Shown here: positions 1 through 8,932 of the stretch, piece by piece
Layout: each line of letters begins with the position of its first letter
Position numbering within the stretch: position 1 is the first letter of the stretch
Origin: an uncultured Eubacteriales bacterium
Lineage (GTDB): Bacteria > Bacillota > Clostridia > Oscillospirales > CAG-382
Assembly: GCA_900548115.1 (NCBI GenBank)
Contig: URJL01000005.1
Span: 3,239 to 67,238 of the forward strand
DNA: 64,000 nucleotides
Direction: 5' to 3'
Program-made: the position numbers and the translations under genes
The notes under the pieces: generated by a model
Told to the model about the DNA's origin: nothing
Databases searched by the model: none
What the model saw: only the letters and a program-made list of their open reading frames with translations

Positions 1-73
1 GCGGGTTTGTCCCGTTCCGTGCGATGTGTTTGCCATTACAATATACTATTATTGAAAAAATCCGAAAAAGCTC

Positions 74-102
74 TTTACAGAAGGCGAATTTTGCGGTATA
101 AT
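74..102 (+). promoter_or_regulatory. Sigma-A promoter of the yerC-to-tgt operon
   Basis: A -35 box TTTACA (74-79) and a perfect -10 box TATAAT (97-102) are separated by 17 bases. The leader that follows can form two short hairpins (GC-rich arms at about 105-125, and CCCGC/GCGGG at about 150-168) before the AAAGGA ribosome site of the first gene. No other equally good promoter was seen before the terminator after tgt. Confidence 0.75.
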
Positions 103-185
103 GAGAAGCGGTGCTTTGTGCGCCGCTTTCGCTTTTTAAAGAAAGACCTTCCCGCGTTTTCTGCGGGAAAGAAAAGGATAACATC

Positions 186-473
186 ATGAACGAAAATATA
201 AAATCCCCCGCCATCGACCGCCTTTTCCGCGCGGTTTTGACGCTTGAAACGGTCGAGGACTGCTATGATTTTTTCGACGATCTGTGTACCATTCCCGAGC
301 TTTTGGAGATGGCAAAGCGCATGACCGCCGCCTCCATGCTTGCCGACGGCAAGAAATACGCCGAAGTTGCCGCCGAAACGGGACTTTCCACCGCCACCAT
401 AAGCCGCGTCAACCGCTGTCTGAAATACGGCAACGGCGGATACAAAAAGGCGCTCGGAGGACTTTGCGAATGA
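186..473 (+). CDS. yerC: YerC/YecD family TrpR-related DNA-binding protein
   Basis: This 95-residue protein is a small helix-turn-helix factor of the TrpR-like YerC/YecD family. The N-terminal helices (AIDRLFRAVLTLETVEDCYD) and the C-terminal HTH (AEVAAETGLSTATISRVNRC) match the family closely, and the length is normal. The start at 186 follows an AAAGGA site 6 to 7 bases upstream. Upstream in-frame codons fall between the promoter and this site and are unlikely starts. It is the first gene of the operon and overlaps the next one by 4 bases (ATGA). The target operator is unknown. Confidence 0.9.
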   Translation: MNENIKSPAIDRLFRAVLTLETVEDCYDFFDDLCTIPELLEMAKRMTAASMLADGKKYAEVAAETGLSTATISRVNRCLKYGNGGYKKALGGLCE

Positions 474-1243
474 ACACAACGCTTTACGGCGCGGCGCTTG
501 CCGAGGCATACGACGCGCTGAACGACGGGATCGATTACGAAAAGATCTGCGATTTTCTTCTCGAATGCGTGAAAAAGCACAGCGATATCGAGGTAAAAGA
601 CATCTGCGAGGCGGCATGCGGCACGGGCAGTATGGCGTGTGCGCTTGCGCGGCGCGGCTATCACGTCATCGCGTCGGACATTTCCGAGGATATGCTCTCC
701 GCCGCCGACCGAAAGGCGAACGCGCAGAATCTTCCCATCCGCTTTGTGCTGCAGGATAAGCGGCGCAGCGTCATGTACGCGCAGAAAGACCTTTATCTTT
801 GCCTTCTCGACAGCATGAATTACCTTCTCACCAAGGACGACATTCTGTCGGCGCTCACGAGTGCGAAGGACTGTCTGAAACCCGGCGGACTTTTCATTTT
901 CGACATGAATTCCAAAAAAAAGTTCGAAACGGTCTACGCTCAAAACGACTATGTTCTCGAAACGGACGACGTGTATTGCGGCTGGGAAAACGAATACAAC
1001 GAAAAGAGCCGCATCTGCCGCTTTTATCTTTCGATCTTCCGCGAAAACGCCGACGGAACGTACACCCGCGCCGATGAAGAACAGCGCGAGAAAATGTACA
1101 CCGTCCGTCAGATGAAAAGCTATATCGAAGAGGCGGGCTTCACGCTGTGTGCGGTCTACGGCGACGCGGACTTTGCCGAGGGCGACGAGACGCGCGACGA
1201 GCGGCTTTACTATGTTCTGAAAAAAGAGGAAAACCATGAATAA
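470..1243 (+). CDS. Class I SAM-dependent methyltransferase
   Basis: A 257-residue Rossmann-fold methyltransferase. Motif I is AACGTGSMACALARRG (SAM binding), followed by the acidic residue in VIASDISEDML and the motif IV region LLDSMNYLL. The substrate cannot be read from the sequence; such proteins are often annotated as generic methyltransferase domain 11/25. The start at 470 overlaps the yerC stop, and the 3' end overlaps hslO by 8 bases, so translation is probably coupled. The position between a TrpR-like factor and Hsp33 gives no firm hint about its target. Confidence 0.85.
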   Translation: MNTTLYGAALAEAYDALNDGIDYEKICDFLLECVKKHSDIEVKDICEAACGTGSMACALARRGYHVIASDISEDMLSAADRKANAQNLPIRFVLQDKRRSVMYAQKDLYLCLLDSMNYLLTKDDILSALTSAKDCLKPGGLFIFDMNSKKKFETVYAQNDYVLETDDVYCGWENEYNEKSRICRFYLSIFRENADGTYTRADEEQREKMYTVRQMKSYIEEAGFTLCAVYGDADFAEGDETRDERLYYVLKKEENHE

Positions 1244-2120
1244 AGACATCATCACCCGCGCCATGACCCGCGACGGGAACGCGCGCATTCTGGTCTGCTC
1301 ATCGACCGAGACCGTGAACCGCGCCATTGCGGTGCATGACCTCTCCCCCACCGCCGCGGCGGCTTTGGGACGCACGCTTACCGCCTCGTCCATGATCGGC
1401 ATCCTGCTGAAAAACAAGACCGACAGCGCGACGCTCACCTTTTCGGGCGACGGCGTCTGCGGAAAGATCATCGCCGTGTCCGATTATGCGGGCAACGTGA
1501 AGGGCTACATTGAAAATCCGCACGGTGATCTCCCGTCCAAATCCAAAGGGAAGCTCGACGTTGCGGGCGCCGTGGGACACGGCGTTATGAGCCTTGTGCG
1601 CGATGTCGGCGAAAAAGAGCCGTATGTCGGCATAACCCCTATCGTGTCGGGCGAGATCGCCGAGGATATCACCCGTTATTTCGCCGTGAGCGAACAGATC
1701 CCCACCGTCTGCGGGCTGGGCGTTTTGATCGACACCGACCACACCTGCCGTGCGGCGGGCGGCTTTATGATTCAGCTTCTCCCCGGCGCGGACGACGATT
1801 TTATCGATCTGCTCGAGAGCCGCATGACCCCCGTTTATTCGGTGTCGGCTTATTTCGACCGCGGACTTTCGAACGAAGAGATCATCCGCGAGCTTTTGGG
1901 CGACAAGATCCCGTTCGATCTGTTTGACGAAAACGAGATTGCCTATCGCTGCGACTGCTCGCGCGAGCGCACGCGGCGGGCGCTTATGAGCCTTCCCGAA
2001 AAGGATCTTACGGAAATGATCGACGACGGAAAAGAGATCGAGATGACCTGCCGCTTCTGCGACAAACGTTACATCTTCTCGATCGACGAACTGAAAAAAA
2101 TACGGGAAGAACAGCAATGA
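1236..2120 (+). CDS. hslO: Redox-regulated chaperone Hsp33
   Basis: A 294-residue Hsp33. In the family, the C-terminal zinc centre releases zinc and forms disulfides under oxidative stress, which switches on holdase activity in the cytoplasm. The four cysteines are present as CDC (in YRCDCSRERT) and CRFC (in MTCRFCDKRY), matching the CxC-x(about 30)-CxxC pattern. The N-terminal domain carries the typical GPNAIA-type start of the family in diverged form and the conserved GKLDVAGAVGHG region. It overlaps the upstream methyltransferase and, by 4 bases, miaB. A redox chaperone fits an oxygen-sensitive anaerobe. Confidence 0.95.
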   Translation: MNKDIITRAMTRDGNARILVCSSTETVNRAIAVHDLSPTAAAALGRTLTASSMIGILLKNKTDSATLTFSGDGVCGKIIAVSDYAGNVKGYIENPHGDLPSKSKGKLDVAGAVGHGVMSLVRDVGEKEPYVGITPIVSGEIAEDITRYFAVSEQIPTVCGLGVLIDTDHTCRAAGGFMIQLLPGADDDFIDLLESRMTPVYSVSAYFDRGLSNEEIIRELLGDKIPFDLFDENEIAYRCDCSRERTRRALMSLPEKDLTEMIDDGKEIEMTCRFCDKRYIFSIDELKKIREEQQ

Positions 2121-3556
2121 ATACAGTTTTTGAAAATACGGAGCATTACGATGCGCATTTCCCGCCCGAACAGGAAGAATACGCTTTGCGCGTGCAGAAA
2201 ATCCTGTCCGAGCGGGCAAAAACCGAGGACAAAAAGCCCGGCGCTTTCATCGTCACCTTCGGCTGTCAGCAGAACGAAGCCGACAGTGAGCGGCTGATGG
2301 GACAAGCCGTTCTTCTCGGCTATCGGCGGGTAACGTGCGCTGAGGACGCCGACCTCATTCTCTACAACACCTGCGCCGTGCGCGAGCACGCGGAGCTTCG
2401 CGCGCTTTCCCGCACGGGAGCGCTCAAGCATCTGAAAAGTCAAAACAAGAATCTTTTGATCGGTCTTTGGGGCTGTATGGTCACGCAGGATCACCGCATG
2501 CAGGACGTAAAAATGAAATATCCCTACGTCGATTTTGTCGCGGGGACCAACATGCTGCACCGTCTGCCCGAGATCCTGTGCGACGTTCTCGAGAGCGGAC
2601 GCCGCCGTTATTATGTCACGAATGACCCGCCGCAAACCGTCGAGGATGTTCCCGTACTGCGTGAAAACGACATCAAGGCATACGTTTCGATCATGTACGG
2701 CTGCAACAATTTCTGCACCTACTGCGTCGTGCCGTATGTGCGCGGACGCGAGCGAAGCCGCGACCCCGAAGCGGTCATCCGCGAGGTCGAGGGGCTGGTG
2801 CAAAGCGGCTGCCGCGATATCACGCTGCTCGGTCAGAACGTCAATTCCTATGCGCCCGCGGGAGGCATGAATTTTGCCTCGCTTCTGCGCCGTCTTGCCG
2901 AAATTCCGGGCGATTTTCGTCTGCGCTTCATGACCTCGCATCCGAAGGACGCGTCCGACGAGCTGATCGAAGTCATGGCGGAAAACGAAAAGATCGCGCG
3001 GCATTTTCATCTGCCCATGCAGTCGGGCAGCACCGAGATTTTGCGCCGTATGAACCGCAAATACACGGCGGAAAGCTATCTTTCCCTTGCCGAAAAGATC
3101 AAGGAAAGAATTCCCGATATCACTCTTACGACCGACATTATCGTCGGTTTTCCCGGCGAGACCGAGAAGGATTTCGAGGACACCTTTTCGATGGTCGAAA
3201 GACTGCGTTTCGATTCGGTCTTTTCCTTCATCTTCTCGCCCCGCGTCGGAACGCCTGCGGCGGATATGGAGGACGACACGCCCCACGAAGAAAAGACCGC
3301 CCGCATGAACCGTCTTTTGAAGCGGCAAGCCGACATCGCCGCCGAGGATCATGCAAAGCTTGTCGGAAAAACACTTTCCGTTTTGTGCGAGAGCAAAGAG
3401 CCGAACGAAAACGGGCTTTATCTCGGCCGCACGAGCGGCAACATTTTGGTCTTTTTCGAAAGCGGCGCGCAAAACGGCGCGCTTTACGGGCAGTTTGTCC
3501 CCGTTCGCATCACCGCGTCGGGCGCCGCCAATCTTTCGGGAAAGGCAGAAAAATAA
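2117..3556 (+). CDS. miaB: tRNA-2-methylthio-N6-dimethylallyladenosine synthase MiaB
   Basis: A 479-residue methylthiotransferase that converts i6A37 to ms2i6A37 in tRNAs reading UNN codons. The N-terminal UPF0004 domain has its three cluster cysteines (FGCQQNEAD, YNTCAVREH, GLWGCMVTQ). The radical-SAM domain has GCNNFCTYCVVPYVRGRE with the CxxxCxxC cluster, and a C-terminal TRAM domain follows. The N-terminal extension before the first cluster is usual for Firmicutes MiaB. It starts by a 4-base overlap with hslO. As in Bacillus subtilis, it is followed by a ymcA-like gene and mutS-mutL. Confidence 0.96.
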   Translation: MNTVFENTEHYDAHFPPEQEEYALRVQKILSERAKTEDKKPGAFIVTFGCQQNEADSERLMGQAVLLGYRRVTCAEDADLILYNTCAVREHAELRALSRTGALKHLKSQNKNLLIGLWGCMVTQDHRMQDVKMKYPYVDFVAGTNMLHRLPEILCDVLESGRRRYYVTNDPPQTVEDVPVLRENDIKAYVSIMYGCNNFCTYCVVPYVRGRERSRDPEAVIREVEGLVQSGCRDITLLGQNVNSYAPAGGMNFASLLRRLAEIPGDFRLRFMTSHPKDASDELIEVMAENEKIARHFHLPMQSGSTEILRRMNRKYTAESYLSLAEKIKERIPDITLTTDIIVGFPGETEKDFEDTFSMVERLRFDSVFSFIFSPRVGTPAADMEDDTPHEEKTARMNRLLKRQADIAAEDHAKLVGKTLSVLCESKEPNENGLYLGRTSGNILVFFESGAQNGALYGQFVPVRITASGAANLSGKAEK

Positions 3557-3613
3557 AACAAATCACGCTTCCCGCGCCCTTGGGCGCAGGATACCGAAAG
3601 GAACGGTTACAAA

Positions 3614-4021
3614 ATGAACACAAACAACGAAGTATTGACTCTTTGCCGCAAGCTCGGCGAAGCGCTGCGCCAAAGTCCCGAATTCACCCGCTACAACGAC
3701 GCACGCGCTGTATGCCGCGCCGACAAGGAATTGCAGAGCAAGATCGACGAATTCAAGGTGCAGAAAAAAATCTACGACACCGAATCCGCAAAGCCCGACG
3801 CCGATCCCGAGCTTGTCGCCGTGATCAAAGGCAGACTGGACGAATTGTACGATGAAGTCTATTCGAAGGACATCATGACCGAATTTTCCTCCGCCGAGGA
3901 CGATTTCAATCTTCTCTTAAACGCCGTCAACATGACGATCACGTCGTATATTTCGGAACAGCCTTACAGCGCGGAGGGCTCCTGCACGCACAATTGCAGC
4001 ACCTGCGGCGGCTGTCATTAA
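3614..4021 (+). CDS. ymcA: YlbF/YmcA (RicA-like) family protein with C-terminal cysteine cluster
   Basis: A 135-residue, mostly helical protein of the YlbF/YmcA family. In B. subtilis the members form the Ric (Y) complex with YaaT, which carries Fe-S clusters and affects RNase Y-dependent mRNA maturation, competence and sporulation. The helical core (ALRQSPEFTRYNDARAV and ELQSKIDEF) matches the family. The tail CTHNCSTCGGCH holds four cysteines and two histidines, a likely metal or Fe-S ligand set. Its place between miaB and mutS is the same as that of B. subtilis ymcA, which favours YmcA over YlbF. The start follows a GAAAGGA site. Confidence 0.8.
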   Translation: MNTNNEVLTLCRKLGEALRQSPEFTRYNDARAVCRADKELQSKIDEFKVQKKIYDTESAKPDADPELVAVIKGRLDELYDEVYSKDIMTEFSSAEDDFNLLLNAVNMTITSYISEQPYSAEGSCTHNCSTCGGCH

Positions 4022-4061
4022 AACCATTACGAAAGCCTAATTCGTCACGGAGGAAAAAGTC

Positions 4062-6671
4062 ATGCCCTATACGCCCATGATGCAGCAGTATCTCGAAACC
4101 AAAGAAAACTACAAGGATTATATTCTGTTCTACCGTCTGGGCGATTTTTACGAAATGTTTTTCGACGACGCGCTCAAGGTATCGCGCGAGCTGGAGCTGA
4201 CGCTCACGGGCAAGGACTGCGGCATGGACGAGCGCGCGCCGATGTGCGGAATTCCCTATCACGCCGCCGATCAATACATCGCGCGGCTTGTGAAAAAGGG
4301 CTATCAGGTCGCCATCTGCGAACAGCTGGAGGACCCCGCAACGGCAAAAGGCATCGTCAAGCGCGACGTGGTGCGCATCATCACCCCCGGCACAATCACC
4401 GAGGGAAGCCTTTTGGTCGAGGGAAAAAACAATTATCTCTGTTCGGTCTTTATCGACGGACTTTCCGCCGGCTTTGCCGTGACCGACATTTCCACCGCCG
4501 AGATCTATGCGACCGAATTTTGCGACGGCGAGGGCGACCTTTCGCAAAAGCTCATCAACGAAATGGGCATTTATGCCCCGAGCGAGGTCATGACGAATCT
4601 GCCCGAGGAAAACTGCGAGGCACTGCGCGATTATGTCCGCATTCGTTTGGGAGCGAATTTTCACGCGGACGAAAAAAACCGTTTCCGCACCGACCTTCCC
4701 GCTCTGAAAAATCAATTCGGCGAGGGCTTTCTTTACCAAAACGGACTCCGTGAGGATTCGCCCATGCTTCCCGCTCTGTCGGCGCTCCTTTCCTATCTTG
4801 CCGAGACGCAGAAAACCGACATTTCGTATATCAACAAATTGAATTGCTACAGCAACGAGCAGTTTTTGTCCATCGACATCAACACGCGGCGGAATCTGGA
4901 GCTTTGCGAGACCATGCGCTCGAAGGAGAAAAAAGGCTCGCTTCTCGGCATTCTCGACAAAACCAAAACCGCCATGGGCGCGCGCCTTCTGCGCAAGCAG
5001 ATCGAACAGCCCCTCCTCTCCTGCAACCGCATCGAGCGGCGGCAAAACGCCGTGCGGGGACTTTTCGACGACATGATCTCGCGCGATTCGATCGTCGAGC
5101 GCCTGTCGAAGATCAGCGACCTTGAACGGCAGATGACCCGCATTATTTACAATACGGCAAACGGGCGCGATCTGAAAGCGCTCGAAAACACGGCGCGGCA
5201 GATCCCCGTTATCAAGAAGATCCTCTCGGGCTTTGACAGCGCCGAGCTTTGCGACCTGAACGAGGCGCTCGACCCGCTTTCCGACATCGAAAAAACGGTG
5301 CGCGAGGCGATCGTGGACGAGCCGCCCTTTACCATCCGCGAGGGCGGAATCTTCCGTCCCGGCTACAACGCCGCCATCGATGAGCTTCGCTCGATGATGG
5401 GTGAGGGCGAGAGCTGGATCGTCAAGATCGAGCAGTCGGAGCGCGAGCTGACCGGGATCAAAAACCTAAAGGTCGGCTACAACCGCGTGTTCGGCTATTA
5501 CATCGAAGTGACAAAATCCTTTCTCTCACAGGTGCCCGAGCGCTACATCCGCAAGCAGACGCTTGCCAACGCCGAGCGCTATATTACCGAAGAACTTAAA
5601 GAAATGGAATCGCGCGTTCTCGGCGCCAAGGACAAAGTGACGGCGCTCGAGTACGAGCTTTTCCAAAAGATACGCGAATACATTGCGGACAACGTGACCC
5701 GCATTCAAAAGACCGCCTCGGCGCTTGCCCGGTTGGACGTGTATGCGTCGCTCGCGGGCGTCGCCAAAAAACGGCACTACGTCTGCCCGACCGTCGATTA
5801 TTCGGACAAGATCGTCATCCGCGACGGGCGGCACCCCATTGTCGAGAGCTTTTTGCCGCAGGGCATGTTCGTTCCGAACGACACCGAGCTTTCGAACAAA
5901 AACCGCCTTATGCTGATCACAGGACCGAATATGGCGGGTAAATCCACCTATATGCGCCAGACGGCGCTGATTATTCTGATGGCGCAGATGGGTTCGTTCG
6001 TCCCCGCGCGCGAGGCGCACATCGGCATCGTCGATAAGCTCTTCACCCGCGTCGGCGCGTCGGACGATCTTGCCTCGGGTCAATCGACCTTTATGCTCGA
6101 AATGAACGAGGTCGCGTACATACTCAAAAACGCCACCGCCAAGAGCTTTATCGTCTATGACGAGATCGGCAGAGGCACGTCGACCTTTGACGGCATGAGC
6201 ATTGCCCGCGCCGTCGCCGAATACACCTGCGGCAAAAACGTCGGCGCCAAGACCATGTTCGCGACGCATTATCACGAGCTTTGCGAGCTGGAGGAAAAAT
6301 GTGAGGGTGTCGTCAATTACAACATCGCCGCCAAAAAGCGCGGAGACGAGCTTTTGTTCCTGCGCAAGATCGTGCGCGGCGCCGCCGACGACAGCTACGG
6401 AATCGAGGTGGCAAAGCTTGCCGGCGTTCCGCGCGAGGTGACAAAGCGCGCGTCGGTGATTCTTGAACATCTGAACGAGGGAAGCGCTGTCCCCGAAGGA
6501 AAGATCGCGCCCAAGGCAAAGATCGCCGAAAATCCGTCGGGAGCCGTATCCTTTGACGATCTTGCCCGCAGCGACGTGATCGAAAAGCTTGAAAAGCTCG
6601 ATCCGAACACGCTGACGCCGATCGAAGCGCTGACCAAGCTTTTTGAACTGAAAAATCTTTTGACCGAATAA
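4062..6671 (+). CDS. mutS: DNA mismatch repair protein MutS
   Basis: An 869-residue MutS1, the mismatch-recognition ATPase. The N-terminal mismatch-binding domain has GDFYEMFFDDA with the Phe-x-Glu wedge. The C-terminal ATPase has the Walker A motif GPNMAGKSTYMRQ, Walker B IVYDEIGRGTSTFDG and the FATHYHEL motif. Length and domain order are normal for the family. The start is preceded by GGAGGAAAAAGTC. It lies 40 bases before mutL, with which it functions. Confidence 0.98.
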   Translation: MPYTPMMQQYLETKENYKDYILFYRLGDFYEMFFDDALKVSRELELTLTGKDCGMDERAPMCGIPYHAADQYIARLVKKGYQVAICEQLEDPATAKGIVKRDVVRIITPGTITEGSLLVEGKNNYLCSVFIDGLSAGFAVTDISTAEIYATEFCDGEGDLSQKLINEMGIYAPSEVMTNLPEENCEALRDYVRIRLGANFHADEKNRFRTDLPALKNQFGEGFLYQNGLREDSPMLPALSALLSYLAETQKTDISYINKLNCYSNEQFLSIDINTRRNLELCETMRSKEKKGSLLGILDKTKTAMGARLLRKQIEQPLLSCNRIERRQNAVRGLFDDMISRDSIVERLSKISDLERQMTRIIYNTANGRDLKALENTARQIPVIKKILSGFDSAELCDLNEALDPLSDIEKTVREAIVDEPPFTIREGGIFRPGYNAAIDELRSMMGEGESWIVKIEQSERELTGIKNLKVGYNRVFGYYIEVTKSFLSQVPERYIRKQTLANAERYITEELKEMESRVLGAKDKVTALEYELFQKIREYIADNVTRIQKTASALARLDVYASLAGVAKKRHYVCPTVDYSDKIVIRDGRHPIVESFLPQGMFVPNDTELSNKNRLMLITGPNMAGKSTYMRQTALIILMAQMGSFVPAREAHIGIVDKLFTRVGASDDLASGQSTFMLEMNEVAYILKNATAKSFIVYDEIGRGTSTFDGMSIARAVAEYTCGKNVGAKTMFATHYHELCELEEKCEGVVNYNIAAKKRGDELLFLRKIVRGAADDSYGIEVAKLAGVPREVTKRASVILEHLNEGSAVPEGKIAPKAKIAENPSGAVSFDDLARSDVIEKLEKLDPNTLTPIEALTKLFELKNLLTE

Positions 6672-6711
6672 TTTTATTCATAAAAACCGACAACGAAAAG
6701 AGGTGACCGCC

Positions 6712-8856
6712 GTGGGAATCATTCATGTTCTCGATAAACATACCGCCAATCTGATTGCCGCCGGCGAGGTTGTGGAGCGTCCCGCCTCCGCCGTCAAGGA
6801 AATGCTGGAAAATTCCGCCGACGCGGGCGCGTCGCGCATAACCGTCGAGATCAAAAACGGCGGCACGTCGTATTTCCGCGTGACCGACGACGGCGTCGGC
6901 ATGTCCGAGGAAGATCTTCCCCGCTGTGTTCTGCGCCATGCAACCAGCAAGATCAAAGAGCCGAGCGACCTTTCGGCGATCGGAACCTACGGCTTTCGCG
7001 GCGAGGCGCTTGCCGCCATTGCGGCGGTATCCGACCTTCGCATTCTGACAAAGCGCCGCGAAGATCCGATCGGACACGTGCTGCACATCGCGGGCGGCGA
7101 GGTCCTCGAGAGCGGCGAGGCAGGCTGTCCCGACGGAACGACCATTGCCGCGTCGGACATTTTCCGCAACATTCCCGCACGCCGCAAATTTTTGAAGAAA
7201 GATTCCTCCGAGGCAAGCGCCTGCCTTGCCGTGTGCGAAAAATTCGCGCTCTCCCGTCCGCACATCGCCGTGACGCTCCTGTCCGACGGGGCGGAAAAGC
7301 TGCGCACCGAGGGAGACGGGATCTTAAAAAATGCGATTTATTCCTGCCTCGGCAAGGATTTTGCCGCAAAGCTGATTCCCGTAAATTATACACACGAGGG
7401 CATTTCCGTGACGGGCTACATCGGAAAGCCCGAAACGGCGCGCCCGAGCCGCGGACTTCAGAACTTTTTCATCAACAACCGCTATGTCCGCTCGGGAACG
7501 ATCTGCGCGGCGCTGGAGGAGGGCTACCGCGCCTTCTGCCCGATCGGAAAATTTCCCGCCGCCGTGCTTTTCTGCACGCTTGATCCGCACCGCGTGGACG
7601 TAAACATTCACCCCGCCAAGACCGAAGTGAAATTCTCCGAGGAAAAGGCGGTGTTCGAAACGGTTCTTTTCGCCGTGCGCAGTGCGCTGAACAAGGGAAC
7701 GGTGTTCGAAAGAGCGCCCGCACGAACGGAAACGGATTTTTCGAAAGCCATGACCGAGAGTCTCGGAATAAAAAAAGCGCCGACGCAGTCGACCTCGCTG
7801 TACCGTCGGGAGGACGAGAAAAAAGCGGCTGTCCCGACCGAGAAAGCCGAAAGCGAAAATGAAAGCCAAACCGCAAGCGCGAGCGTGCCGGCTTTTCCGC
7901 CCGCGGCGGAAAATGTGCCGAGCGTTTCGCCCATGACGGACATGCCGCCGACGGAAAAAGTACCGAGCGTACCGCCCGTATCGGAGGTTTCGCCCACACG
8001 AAGCGCGCCCCCCGCCCCCGAAGCCTTTTCGGCACCCGATTTCCGAAGCGCCTTTTCCGACGAAAGCGAGGGCGTTTCCGATTTTCGTTCGCCGAATCCC
8101 GCTCCGAACGCGGTGCATACGCCGAACCTTTTCGGCAATGCTTCCGAGCCCGAGCCGTTTGTCCGCCCGAGCCTTGATCTTTCGGCGCTTTCGGTTCCGA
8201 CTCCGCCGATCCACGCGGAGGAACCGCCCGCCCCACCGAGCGAGCCGATTCAGCAGACGCTCGAGCCGAGCGAGCCCGAAGAACAAAGCCCGCGTTTTCG
8301 CGTTATCGGCGAATGCTTTCACACCTTTATTTTGGTCGAGCGCGGCGACACCTTATATCTCATCGACAAACACGCGGCGCACGAACGCATTTTATACGAA
8401 GAGATCAAATCGTGCTCCGAGGGGCGCGGCGCGCAGATACTGCTTGAGCCGATTCGAATCCGCCTGAGCACCGAGGAATATGCGGCGCTCACGGAAAACA
8501 AAGAGCTGTTTTCCGGAACGGGCTTTCTGTTTGACGATTTCGGCGAGGGTGTGATCCTTCTGCGCTCGTTCCCCGAACATCTCGAGGTGCGCGACCTTCC
8601 CGACATCATCACAAGCCTTGCCGCGAAGCTCTGCGAGGGCGGCGCGCATGCCGGAAGCGATCTTTTTGACCGCGCCCTCTTCACAGCCGCCTGCAAAGCG
8701 GCGGTCAAAGCGGGACAGCGCAACTCGTATCTTCAGGACGAATACATCGCAAAGAAGATCTTCTCGGATGAGGCAATCCTCTATTGCCCGCACGGAAGAC
8801 CTGTGCTGACCGAATTTACCAAAGATAAGTTATACCGCATTTTCAAGCGGACATAA
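6712..8856 (+). CDS. mutL: DNA mismatch repair protein MutL
   Basis: A 714-residue MutL. The GHKL ATPase motifs are ENSADAGAS, DDGVGMSEEDL and TYGFRGEALAAI, and the N-terminus reads MGIIHVLDKHTANLIAAGEV as in the family. The C-terminal endonuclease site is present as DKHAAHERILYEE, ACKAAVKAGQ and CPHGRP, so this is a nicking-type MutL; Lys replaces the usual Gln in DQHA. Between them lies a long Pro/Ser/Glu-rich linker (roughly residues 350-530), longer than usual. I chose the GTG at 6712, because the GTG at 6703 lies inside the Shine-Dalgarno AGAGGTGA. Confidence 0.96.
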   Translation: MGIIHVLDKHTANLIAAGEVVERPASAVKEMLENSADAGASRITVEIKNGGTSYFRVTDDGVGMSEEDLPRCVLRHATSKIKEPSDLSAIGTYGFRGEALAAIAAVSDLRILTKRREDPIGHVLHIAGGEVLESGEAGCPDGTTIAASDIFRNIPARRKFLKKDSSEASACLAVCEKFALSRPHIAVTLLSDGAEKLRTEGDGILKNAIYSCLGKDFAAKLIPVNYTHEGISVTGYIGKPETARPSRGLQNFFINNRYVRSGTICAALEEGYRAFCPIGKFPAAVLFCTLDPHRVDVNIHPAKTEVKFSEEKAVFETVLFAVRSALNKGTVFERAPARTETDFSKAMTESLGIKKAPTQSTSLYRREDEKKAAVPTEKAESENESQTASASVPAFPPAAENVPSVSPMTDMPPTEKVPSVPPVSEVSPTRSAPPAPEAFSAPDFRSAFSDESEGVSDFRSPNPAPNAVHTPNLFGNASEPEPFVRPSLDLSALSVPTPPIHAEEPPAPPSEPIQQTLEPSEPEEQSPRFRVIGECFHTFILVERGDTLYLIDKHAAHERILYEEIKSCSEGRGAQILLEPIRIRLSTEEYAALTENKELFSGTGFLFDDFGEGVILLRSFPEHLEVRDLPDIITSLAAKLCEGGAHAGSDLFDRALFTAACKAAVKAGQRNSYLQDEYIAKKIFSDEAILYCPHGRPVLTEFTKDKLYRIFKRT

Positions 8857-8932
8857 AACATTTCCGCCGCCGATCGGCGACAAACGGCGAATCGAATAAT
8901 CGACTATCGAAAACCATCGAAAGGAACAACGC

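Noticed and set aside
6703..6711. GTG at 6703 as the mutL start
   Set aside because: This codon lies within the Shine-Dalgarno sequence AGAGGTGA; the GTG at 6712 gives the conserved MutL N-terminus.
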